Translations under genes and position numbers: made by a program
Part shown: positions 57,414 through 64,000 of the stretch, piece after piece
How the letters are laid out: each line of letters starts with the position of its first letter
How positions within the stretch are numbered: position 1 is the stretch's first letter
Notes under the pieces: generated by a model
Seen by the model: the letters and a program-made list of their open reading frames with translations, nothing else
What the model was told of the DNA's origin: nothing
The model's database searches: none
Assembly (NCBI RefSeq): GCF_015223355.1
Contig: NZ_JADFFK010000003.1
Coordinates: 241,909 to 305,908 of the forward strand
Direction: 5' to 3'
From: Salipiger mangrovisoli
GTDB lineage: Bacteria; Pseudomonadota; Alphaproteobacteria; Rhodobacterales; Rhodobacteraceae
DNA length: 64,000 bases

Positions 57414-57988
57414 TTTGTGGAAATCCTCGTTTTGCCGTATGTGGTGTTTGCCGCGAGCATCATCTGGAGCCGCCTTGCCGCGACCACAGGGGTCGGACCA
57501 CAAGGCAGGGTGTGGATGCGCGGTGCATCGGGGAACTCGGCCGCAAGGCCGGAGGCGAATTCTGTGAGGGCGGCAGCCAACGTCCGGGGAAGCAGACCGC
57601 TGCCTTCGGGCAGGGCGATCACCAGATCGCCGCCTCTGGCGGCGAGCCCGCTCAGCAGTGCGTGGCTGAGGTGAAGCGTCGAGGAGAGATTCACCTCGAG
57701 CGCCATGTCGATATCTGCTTCACTCAGCTCGGAAAACCTGGCCGCATGAGGCAGGCGGAGCGCCGCGTGAACCAAAGCATCGATCTCGATCTCATCGGTC
57801 AGGGCGCGCAGTTGGTCGCGGTCGGTCAGGTCGGCGTGCATCGGCAGGATGCCGTGGCTGGCACGCAGCTCGTCCAGTACCAGCCGATCACGACCAAGCG
57901 CGTGTACGCGCCAGCCGGCTTCTGCCAGCGCGGTGGCCAAGGCACGGCCCGTGCCGCGCGTGGCTCCTGTGACGAGTGCGGTCCGCAT
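57410..57988 (-). CDS. SDR-like protein without the catalytic Tyr-Lys pair
   Basis: A 192-residue, short SDR-fold protein. The cofactor loop TGATRGTGRALATALAEAG and strand-2 GRD are intact. In the active-site region the sequence is VIALPEGSGLLPRTLAAALTEF, without Y-x-x-x-K, and the C-terminal substrate loop is missing. It may be a nucleotide-binding accessory or structural partner of the ThDP enzyme, whose start it overlaps by 4 bases. It is the first gene of the seven-gene operon. Confidence 0.75.
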   Translation of the reverse strand: MRTALVTGATRGTGRALATALAEAGWRVHALGRDRLVLDELRASHGILPMHADLTDRDQLRALTDEIEIDALVHAALRLPHAARFSELSEADIDMALEVNLSSTLHLSHALLSGLAARGGDLVIALPEGSGLLPRTLAAALTEFASGLAAEFPDAPRIHTLPCGPTPVVAARRLQMMLAANTTYGKTRISTK

Positions 57989-58038
57989 GCCGGATCCCTT
58001 TCCTGTTCACCAAGATGATGCCCGTCGGGCGGAGGCCG

Positions 58039-58094
58039 AAAAATCAAGAAAAGGCAGCCATCGACAAGTTATGCTTGTCCGAAAGATGGCTGCC
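58039..58094 (-). terminator. dctM terminator, enclosing the CAAG-N5-CTTG element
   Basis: A 10-bp perfect stem GGCAGCCATC (58053-58062) and GATGGCTGCC (58085-58094), with an inner stem GACAAG/CTTGTC. On the minus strand it is followed by TTTTCTTGATTTTT. It lies 10 bases past the dctM stop and is a good rho-independent terminator for dctPQM. Confidence 0.8.
58040..58077 (-). promoter_or_regulatory. Shared CAAG-N5-CTTG element, copy 2
   Basis: AAAATCAAGAAA (58040-58051) and GACAAGTTATGCTTG (58063-58077), the same spacing as copy 1. The palindrome ends 77 bases before the first gene of the seven-gene operon, against 78 for copy 1. It lies inside the dctM terminator stem. Confidence 0.6.
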
Positions 58095-58104
58095 TCCGAG
58101 GGCT

Positions 58105-59406
58105 TCACCCCATGAGTTTTGGAAGTCCGAGAACGATGTCCGGGAAGAGGATGATCAGCCCAAGCAGCACCAGCAGCAGCACGAAGTACGGCAAGGCCGC
58201 CCGCGCGATGAAGAGGATGTTCTGCCCGGTGAGGCTCTGCATGACGAAGAGGTTGAAGCCAACCGGCGGCGTTATTTGCGCCGCCTCGATCAGGATCACC
58301 AGAAAGATGCCGAACCACACGAGGTCGATCCCCGCCGCTTCGATCATCGGCAACATCACCGATGAGGTCAGCACGATGATCGAGATGCCTTCGAGAAAAC
58401 ACCCGAGGATCAGGATCAGCACGCCGAGCACGCACAGGAGAATCATCGGGCTGAGCCCCAGTGTGCCGACCCAGGCGGCCAGCTGACGCGGCAGGTCGAC
58501 GAAGGCCACCGCGATCGACAGGCAGGAGGCTGCCCCGATGATGAAGGAGATCATGCAGGACGTCCGCATCGCCGACATCAGCCCGTCGCGAAAGCTCGCC
58601 CAGCTCAGCGTGCGGTAAGCCCCCGAGAGCAGCAGCGCGCCGACGACCCCGATCACCGCCGCCTCGGTCGGCGTGGCAAAGCCGCCGTAGATCGAGCCGA
58701 TCACCAGGATGACCAGCCCGATGGAGGGCGCAAGGCTGCGCAGTGCCAGGAGCTTCTCGCGCAGCGGCGTGCGGGTGGGCTCGTCGGGCATGGCGTCGCG
58801 GTTGAGCAGGCTCCAGACCGCCACATAGCCCGAGAAGAGCAGCATCAGCGCAAGGCCCGGCACCACGCCGGCGATGAAGAGCCGGGCGATGGATTGCTCG
58901 GCCGAGACCCCGTAGACGATCATGATGATCGAGGGCGGGATCAACAGGCCCATCGTGCCGGAGCCGGCCAGCGTGCCGATGGTCTGGCGCAGGGGGTAGC
59001 CGCGGCGCTCGAGCTCCGGCACGCTCATCCGGCCGATGGTGGCGCAGGTCACCGCGGAAGATCCGGCGATCGCCGCCATGACGCCGCAGCCAAGGACGTT
59101 GACGTGCAGCAGCCCGCCCGGAAGGCGACCGACCCAGGGTGCGAGGCCCCGGAACATGTCGCGCGAGAGGTTCGAGCGGAACAGGATCTCGCCCATCCAG
59201 ACGAAGAGCGGCAGCGAGGTCAGCGCCCAGCCCCAGCTTGCGTCCCAGAGCGTCGAGGCCATGAGCGAGCCCATGGGGGCAAACGTGAAGGCCTGCATCA
59301 TCACCATGCCGACAGCGAGCAAGGCGACGGACACCCAGACGCCCATCGCGAGGAAGCCGGAGACCAGAACTGCGAGTGTCAGTCCCGCGATCAAGGTCAT
59401 GTCCAT
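58105..59406 (-). CDS. dctM: TRAP transporter large permease (DctM)
   Basis: A 433-residue membrane protein with about 12 TM segments. TRAP-M hallmarks are GSSAVTCATIGRMSVPELERRGY, GTLAGSGTMGLLIPPSIIMI, and EAAQITPPVGFNLFVMQSL near the end. It drives sodium-coupled uptake with DctQ and DctP. The ATG at 59406 is chosen with GGAG upstream; the next ATG, 6 bases further in, is also possible. It follows dctQ by 4 bases. Confidence 0.94.
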   Translation of the reverse strand: MDMTLIAGLTLAVLVSGFLAMGVWVSVALLAVGMVMMQAFTFAPMGSLMASTLWDASWGWALTSLPLFVWMGEILFRSNLSRDMFRGLAPWVGRLPGGLLHVNVLGCGVMAAIAGSSAVTCATIGRMSVPELERRGYPLRQTIGTLAGSGTMGLLIPPSIIMIVYGVSAEQSIARLFIAGVVPGLALMLLFSGYVAVWSLLNRDAMPDEPTRTPLREKLLALRSLAPSIGLVILVIGSIYGGFATPTEAAVIGVVGALLLSGAYRTLSWASFRDGLMSAMRTSCMISFIIGAASCLSIAVAFVDLPRQLAAWVGTLGLSPMILLCVLGVLILILGCFLEGISIIVLTSSVMLPMIEAAGIDLVWFGIFLVILIEAAQITPPVGFNLFVMQSLTGQNILFIARAALPYFVLLLVLLGLIILFPDIVLGLPKLMG

Positions 59407-59410
59407 GGTT

Positions 59411-59944
59411 TCACTCCGCGTGCTGATCCGCGTCACCCGCGGCATAGGAGGGGGCGGCACCGAAGACCTGGCTCACAAGGTCGTCGATCAGCGCCAGCGC
59501 GAAGAGCACGATGCCGAGCGCAAAACCCGCCTGAGGGATCCAGAAGGGGATGGCGAGCAGGCCCGGGCTCACGTCGTGGTAGTCGAGGGATTGCAACACC
59601 AGCGCTGTGGCGTGCCAGGCCAGGAAGCCGATGGCGGCGCTACCGACCAAGCAGTTGGCGATCTCGACGAAGCGCCGGGCCCGCAGAGGCAGCCGGTCGG
59701 TGGCTAGGGTGATGCGCACGTGGGCGCCCGAGCGGAAGGTGTGGGCGAGCCCGAGGAAGGTCGCGGCGGCAAGGCAGAAGCCGGCGAGTTCGGTCGAGTC
59801 GAAGGTGATGCCGAGGTGGCGACAGGCGATCTGGACGACGATGGTCACGCCGATCCCGACAAGGAACGCGGCGGCGAGATACCCCGCCGCCGTGTAGAGC
59901 CCGTCCAGCACCCGACGAAGGATCGGTGCGGCGGCTGTGCTCAT
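59411..59944 (-). CDS. dctQ: TRAP transporter small permease (DctQ)
   Basis: A 177-residue membrane protein with four TM helices. It has the DctQ pattern LGITFDSTELAGFCLAAATFLGLAHTFRSGAHVRITL (broken here only for length in the family: FDSTELAGF and the HTFRSGAHVRI helix). It pairs with DctM. Its start overlaps the dctP stop (ATGA). Confidence 0.92.
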   Translation of the reverse strand: MSTAAAPILRRVLDGLYTAAGYLAAAFLVGIGVTIVVQIACRHLGITFDSTELAGFCLAAATFLGLAHTFRSGAHVRITLATDRLPLRARRFVEIANCLVGSAAIGFLAWHATALVLQSLDYHDVSPGLLAIPFWIPQAGFALGIVLFALALIDDLVSQVFGAAPSYAAGDADQHAE

Positions 59945-60921
59945 TTCTCCAGCGCCGCCTTGTAGCTTTCGTAGACGGCCTTCTCGTCGTCCGTTGCCTT
60001 GGCGAGCCATTCCTCGGTCAGCATGTCGCCGATCTCGGTGATCCGGACGAGCACGTCTTCGGGCGCGTCTGCGATCGTCATGCCGTGTTCGCGAAGCACC
60101 TCGACGCGTTCGTCGCCGGCGGCCTTGGCCATGTCCCAGCCGCGAGCGGTCGCCTTCTCGCCCTCGTCGATCACGATGTCGCGCACATCCTCCGGCAGGG
60201 CGCGGAGCGCGCGCTGGTTCACCAGGATGGCATTTTTCTGGTGCATCGTGCCGGTGTAGGTGAACGTATCGACATAGTCCCAGGCCTGCACGTCGGTACC
60301 GGTCTGTGCACTGGTCCAGAGCGCATTGATCATATTCGTGGCAAAGGCCTGCGGGACCTCGGCAAAGGGAAGGATGATCGCCTCGGCGCCAAGTTCCTCG
60401 CCGAGCTTCTGGGTTTGCTGAGAATAGATGCGCAGCTTGAGGTCCTCGAGATCGGCAAGGCTTTCGATCGGCGCGTCGGTGTAGAACCCCTGACCGGGCC
60501 AAGCGGTGTAGCTGATCACCGCCATGCCGTTCTTGCCGAACATCTCGTCGAAGTAGGGCTTCTGAGCCTCCATCAGCGTCCAGGCCTGACCGAAGTCGTT
60601 GGCGATGCCGGGAATGTTGTCGAGGTTGAAGATCTCGGCCTCGTTTCCATAAGAGCTGAGGCGGACCTCACCCATCTGGATCTGCCCCGACTGCACCGCG
60701 CGCTTAATCGCGTCGAGCTTGATCAGGCTGTCGTTGGCGCGCAGGTCGATCTTGAGCTCTCCGCCGGTGCGCTCTTCGACAGCCTCGATGAACTGGCGAA
60801 TGTTCTGCGTGAAGAAGCTGCTGTCGGGATAGCCGGACGCCATGGTCCAATGCGTTTCAGCCAGCGCCGGGGCCGCCGTCACGCAGGTCAGAAGGGCGGC
60901 AATGAGAGGGGAATGTTTCAT
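59941..60921 (-). CDS. dctP: TRAP transporter substrate-binding protein (DctP)
   Basis: A 326-residue periplasmic binding protein with signal peptide MKHSPLIAALLTCVTAAPALA. The DctP fold is shown by HWTMASGYPDSSFFTQNIRQ, then LKLRIYSQQTQKLGEELGAE, which includes the Arg that binds the ligand carboxylate. The ligand should thus be an organic acid. It is the first gene of the TRAP operon; a CAAG-N5-CTTG element and a GC hairpin lie upstream. Confidence 0.93.
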   Translation of the reverse strand: MKHSPLIAALLTCVTAAPALAETHWTMASGYPDSSFFTQNIRQFIEAVEERTGGELKIDLRANDSLIKLDAIKRAVQSGQIQMGEVRLSSYGNEAEIFNLDNIPGIANDFGQAWTLMEAQKPYFDEMFGKNGMAVISYTAWPGQGFYTDAPIESLADLEDLKLRIYSQQTQKLGEELGAEAIILPFAEVPQAFATNMINALWTSAQTGTDVQAWDYVDTFTYTGTMHQKNAILVNQRALRALPEDVRDIVIDEGEKATARGWDMAKAAGDERVEVLREHGMTIADAPEDVLVRITEIGDMLTEEWLAKATDDEKAVYESYKAALEK

Positions 60922-60961
60922 GTCGGGCTCTCCGTTGGATCAGTCGGGCTTTTGCCTCGTC

Positions 60962-60983
60962 GCGGCGCCGGTCACGGCGCCGC
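60962..60983. other. GC hairpin upstream of dctP
   Basis: A 9-bp perfect stem GCGGCGCCG/CGGCGCCGC with loop GTCA lies 41 bases before the dctP start. Read from the aldehyde dehydrogenase gene it has no T-run, so it is a weak terminator or an mRNA-protecting fold. Confidence 0.5.
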
Positions 60984-61050
60984 ATTTGGTTGATCCTTGG
61001 AGCTTGCCCACGGCCTTCGCGTCCTCAAACGAAGAAGGCCTTCAGTTAGG

Positions 61051-61065
61051 CAAGGAAAACTTGTC
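61051..61065 (-). promoter_or_regulatory. Shared CAAG-N5-CTTG element, copy 3
   Basis: CAAGGAAAACTTGTC on the plus strand; in reverse it is GACAAGTTTTCCTTG, one base different from copy 1. It lies 5 bases past the aldehyde dehydrogenase stop and 130 bases upstream of dctP. The AAAATCAAGAAA block is not present here, though a CTTCTTCGTTTGAGG stretch takes a similar place. Confidence 0.45.
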
Positions 61066-61070
61066 GAAGC

Positions 61071-62504
61071 TCAGCCCGCGAAACTGTAGGCCGTCTTGAC
61101 CGCTGTGTAGAACTCCATGGCCATCGGCCCCTGCTCTCGGCTGCCGAGGCTCGACGCCTTGCGCCCGCCGAAGGGCACGTGGTGATCGACGCCGGCTGTG
61201 GGCAGGTTGACCATGACCATCCCCGCCTGAGACTTCTGTCGGAATGCCGTGGCGTGCTTCAAGGAGCCGGTGCAGATGCCCGAGGAAAGACCGAAGCGCG
61301 TGTCGTTGGCCGTGTCCAGGGCCTCGTCGAAATCGGCTACCCTGATGACCGAGGCACAGGGGCCGAAGATTTCTTCTCGGCTGCTGCGCATGTCGTTGGT
61401 CGCGCCGAGGAACAGGGCAGGGGCCTGGAAATGCCCCGGCCGGTCCAGCCGAGCCCCGCCCAGCACGTCGCAGCCCTCGTCAGCGGCGAGCCGGACATAG
61501 TCGAGATTGCCCTGAAGCTGTGCTTCCGAGACCACCGGGCCGATCTGCGTCTGCGGCTCCAGCGGATCACCGAGAACCAGCGCGGCGCGGCGCGCTTCGA
61601 GACGCTCGACAAAAGCGTCGTGAATACCCGACTGCACGATGAGCCTTGAAGACGCGGTACAGCGCTGACCGGTGGCGTAGAATGCTCCGTTGACACAGGC
61701 ATCAACCGCCAGGTCGAGGTCGGCATCGTCCAGAACCACCATCGGGTTCTTGCCGCCCATCTCAAGCTGAACTTTCTTCATGCCTTCGGCGCAGCCGCGT
61801 GCGATCACCCGGCCGACGCGCTCCGAGCCGGTGAAGGAGATCGCGGCGATGCGCGGGTCTTCGACCAGTGCGCTGCCAATCTCGGAGCCGGAGCCCATGA
61901 CGAGGTTGAACACGCCGGCCGGGCAGCCGGCCTCCTCAAGGATCATCGCCATCACGTGGGCGCAGGCCGGGGTGAGTTCGGCGGGCTTCAGCACCACGGC
62001 GTTGCCCGCCGCCAGCGCAGGGGCGCTCTTCCAAGCAGGGATCGCGATGGGGAAGTTCCAGGGCGTGATGAGCCCCACCACGCCGAGCGGCTCGCGCGTC
62101 ACGTCGACCTCGCAGCCGGCGCGGGTCGAGGCGATCTTCTGCCCGCCGAGCCGCAGCGCCTCGCCGCCGAAGAACTGGAAGATGTGGCCGGCGCGGGTGA
62201 CCTCGCCAAGCGCTTCGGGCAGGGTCTTGCCCTCTTCGCGGGTGAGCAGCCGGGCAATTTCCTCGCGGCGTGCGAGGATGATGTCCCCCGCGCGGCTCAG
62301 CACGTCAGAGCGGACCTGGGGCGAGGCGGCGGCCCAGGCGGGCTGCGCTTCGGCGGCAGCGCAGATTGCCGCATCCACGGTTTCGCGTCCGGCCTTTGCA
62401 TAGAGGCCGATCAGATCGTCGGGGCGTGCCGGGTTGCGGTTCTCGGTGACGCCGTCCCCGGCCTGCCAACGTCCCGCGACGAAGTTCTGCTGAATCTGGC
62501 TCAT
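61071..62504 (-). CDS. Aldehyde dehydrogenase, 2-oxoglutarate-semialdehyde-dehydrogenase-like
   Basis: A 477-residue NAD(P)-dependent aldehyde dehydrogenase. The general base is Glu248 (QLEMGGKNP), the nucleophile Cys282 (GQRCTASSR), and the cofactor site is TPWNFPIAIPAWK with ISFTGSERVG. The N-terminus ENRNPARPDDLIGLYAKA resembles KGSA/succinate-semialdehyde dehydrogenases rather than betaine aldehyde types. Next to glutamate dehydrogenase, a route feeding 2-oxoglutarate is plausible, though not proven. Confidence 0.85.
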   Translation of the reverse strand: MSQIQQNFVAGRWQAGDGVTENRNPARPDDLIGLYAKAGRETVDAAICAAAEAQPAWAAASPQVRSDVLSRAGDIILARREEIARLLTREEGKTLPEALGEVTRAGHIFQFFGGEALRLGGQKIASTRAGCEVDVTREPLGVVGLITPWNFPIAIPAWKSAPALAAGNAVVLKPAELTPACAHVMAMILEEAGCPAGVFNLVMGSGSEIGSALVEDPRIAAISFTGSERVGRVIARGCAEGMKKVQLEMGGKNPMVVLDDADLDLAVDACVNGAFYATGQRCTASSRLIVQSGIHDAFVERLEARRAALVLGDPLEPQTQIGPVVSEAQLQGNLDYVRLAADEGCDVLGGARLDRPGHFQAPALFLGATNDMRSSREEIFGPCASVIRVADFDEALDTANDTRFGLSSGICTGSLKHATAFRQKSQAGMVMVNLPTAGVDHHVPFGGRKASSLGSREQGPMAMEFYTAVKTAYSFAG

Positions 62505-62535
62505 GTTCTTCTCCGGTTGATTGGGCGTGGCGGGA

Positions 62536-63921
62536 TCAGATGCCGAGATCTCGGTAGGCGCCCGCGACCTCTTCGATCGCGAGCACGTAGCCCGCCTGCC
62601 GCAGCGAGCGCAGCTCCGGTTGCTCCTGCAGACGCGCCGCCATGCGCCGGTAGGCCGCGCGCATCATGTCCTCGAGGCCCGAGCGCACAAGGTCGAGCTC
62701 CGAGCCGCTTTCGGCGAGCTCGGACCGCACCTCGCAGGGGATGGCCTGCCGTGTCAGCCCCTCGATAAGGTCGGCGACATGTCCGAAACGCCGCTGCGAG
62801 ATCCGCCGCTCCATGAGGCCGAAGGGCATGTGGGTGAGGTTCTTCACCCACTCGAAGTAACTGACCACGACCCCGCCCGCGTTGGCGCAGAGATCGGGGA
62901 TGATCTCGACCCCGCGGTCCATGAGAAGCGCGTCGGCTGCCGCATCGATCGGGCCATTGGCCGCCTCGACGATCACCTTCGCCCGGATCGCACCCGCGTT
63001 CGCGGCAGTGATCGCGTTCTCCATGGCGGCGGGGATCAGCACGTCGCAATCGGCGCAGAGTGCTTCTTGCCCGGGCAGGGTGAAGCGGCCCGTGGGGCTG
63101 GTTGCGAAGGAGCCGCCGCCAGCGCGATGCGCGCGCAGGGCCGGGATGTCGAGACCTCCCTCGCAGAACAGCGCGCCTTCGCGTTCGATGATCCCGGTGA
63201 TCTTGCAGCCGAACTCGCCCGAGAGGATCAGCGCCGCGTGACTGCCGACATTGCCAAACCCTTGGACGATCACCCGCGCATCGTGGAGGCTGCGGCCCTG
63301 CGTGGCATAATGCTCGGACAGCGCATAGGCGACGCCCCGGCCGGTTGCCTCGGTTCTCCCGGCAATGCCGCCGCGCGACAAGGGTTTGCCGGTGACGCAA
63401 GCCGCGGCGTTCAGCGTCTCGAGCGGCGAGATGCGGCGGTACTCATCGGCCATCCAAGCCATCTCGCGCTCGCCCGTGCCCATGTCGGGGGCGGGCACAT
63501 TGCGACCGGGCGAGATCAGCCCGCGCCGTGCCAGCTCCTGCGTGAAGCGCCGGGTGATCTTCTCGAGCTCGAGTTCCGTCCATTCGCCCGGGTCGATCCG
63601 CAGGGCTCCCTTCGAGCCACCGAAGGGCACTCCCACAAGCGCGCATTTCAGCGTCATCAGCGCCGCCAGCGCCTCGACCTCGTCTCCGTTGGCGTCCGGC
63701 GCATAGCGGATGCCGCCCTTCACCGGTTCGAGATGTTCGGAATGCACCGCGCGCCACCCGGTGAAACTCACCAGTTCCCCACGTAGCCGCACCCCGAACG
63801 TGACCTGATAGAGCGAATTGGTTGCCCGAATACGCTCGGGCAAACCCTTGGCGAGCGCCAAGCCCGAGAAGGCGGTGTCGAATTGGCTGCCGACGCTGTC
63901 GAGGAAGTTGGTGCCGGGCAT
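62536..63921 (-). CDS. Glu/Leu/Phe/Val dehydrogenase (glutamate dehydrogenase type)
   Basis: A 461-residue amino-acid dehydrogenase. The substrate-binding and catalytic region is VKGGIRYAPDANGDEVEALA, then LKCALVGVPFGGSKGAL with the catalytic Lys, and the catalytic Asp lies in NVPAPDMGTGEREM. The Rossmann loop is VIVQGFGNVGSHAA. It interconverts glutamate and 2-oxoglutarate in the usual members. It starts 3 bases after the etfA stop, so it is in an operon with etfA, and the aldehyde dehydrogenase follows 31 bases later. Confidence 0.92.
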   Translation of the reverse strand: MPGTNFLDSVGSQFDTAFSGLALAKGLPERIRATNSLYQVTFGVRLRGELVSFTGWRAVHSEHLEPVKGGIRYAPDANGDEVEALAALMTLKCALVGVPFGGSKGALRIDPGEWTELELEKITRRFTQELARRGLISPGRNVPAPDMGTGEREMAWMADEYRRISPLETLNAAACVTGKPLSRGGIAGRTEATGRGVAYALSEHYATQGRSLHDARVIVQGFGNVGSHAALILSGEFGCKITGIIEREGALFCEGGLDIPALRAHRAGGGSFATSPTGRFTLPGQEALCADCDVLIPAAMENAITAANAGAIRAKVIVEAANGPIDAAADALLMDRGVEIIPDLCANAGGVVVSYFEWVKNLTHMPFGLMERRISQRRFGHVADLIEGLTRQAIPCEVRSELAESGSELDLVRSGLEDMMRAAYRRMAARLQEQPELRSLRQAGYVLAIEEVAGAYRDLGI

Positions 63922-63924
63922 GAC

Positions 63925-64000
63925 TCAGAGCTTCTCGGTCAGCTCGGGCACGGCGGTGAAGAGGTCGGCGACGAGGCCGAAGTCGGCGACCTGGAAGATC
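63925..64000 (-). CDS. etfA: Electron transfer flavoprotein subunit alpha, C-terminal end (partial)
   Basis: The last 24 codons before the window edge read IFQVADFGLVADLFTAVPEL then TEKL and stop. This is the conserved C-terminus of EtfA, which holds FAD and passes electrons from flavin dehydrogenases to the quinone pool. The rest lies outside the window. Its coupling to glutamate dehydrogenase is unusual, as etfA normally follows etfB. Confidence 0.85.
   Translation of the reverse strand, partial: IFQVADFGLVADLFTAVPELTEKL

Noticed and set aside
48807..62504. A complete oxidative uronate pathway (Udh, TRAP, semialdehyde dehydrogenase)
   Set aside because: The lactone isomerase, galactarate/glucarate steps and KdgD-like dehydratase are absent, and the Udh-like gene is embedded in a hydantoinase operon.

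Overview
The window looks like chromosomal DNA from an alphaproteobacterium of the Rhodobacteraceae (Roseobacter/Salipiger-like). The reasons are high G+C, an ALAS-type hemA behind a perfect FNR/FnrL box, the surE-pcm-nlpD order, a Bzt/Aap-type amino-acid ABC transporter, TRAP transporters and several LysR regulators. The assignment rests on gene content and order; no species can be named.

Region 1 (about 1-36.4 kb) is mostly housekeeping. It holds a fumarylacetoacetase-type hydrolase; surE-pcm-nlpD; a cytosolic solute-binding-like protein; an odd SDR; purF, cvpA and radA; a coupled envelope operon dnaB-alr-mlaE-mlaF-(membrane protein)-pqiA; pyrE and pyrC; cysK; a cytochrome b561-YceI fusion; a sulfotransferase-like protein divergent from a glycosyltransferase; an M20 peptidase; hemA; a RodZ-like protein with a doubled C-terminal domain followed by ispG; an orphan membrane histidine kinase; an M48-TPR protease with a DsbA/ScsC-like thiol oxidoreductase; an aminotransferase; and an AmiC-type amidase. 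Five copies of a GC-hairpin intergenic element lie between 9.8 and 19.5 kb.

Region 2 (36.3-37.5 kb) is a junction. tRNA-Arg(CCG) is followed by an 878-bp IS5-family (IS427-like) element whose transposase is broken by a 40-bp palindromic insertion and a one-base frame change.

Region 3 (37.6-64 kb) is catabolic and transport DNA, almost all on the minus strand. It holds LysR and a divergent FAD/Fe-S D-2-hydroxyacid dehydrogenase (YdiJ type); a remnant of mntP; bztABCD with a terminator between bztA and bztB; two coupled SDRs; a GcvA-like LysR; a seven-gene, largely ATGA-coupled operon (non-catalytic SDR-like protein, ThDP enzyme, hydantoinase/oxoprolinase A and B, class I aminotransferase, uronate-dehydrogenase-like protein, FAD amine/amino-acid oxidase-like protein); a TRAP transporter (dctPQM); a semialdehyde-type aldehyde dehydrogenase; glutamate dehydrogenase; and the 3' end of etfA. 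A palindrome CAAG-N5-CTTG with T-rich flanks recurs in front of three of these minus-strand units. They may therefore form one regulon for uptake and breakdown of a nitrogen-containing, possibly lactam- or hydantoin-like or uronate-like compound. The substrate is not known and this pathway is an inference. It is the best candidate in the window for an undescribed system.
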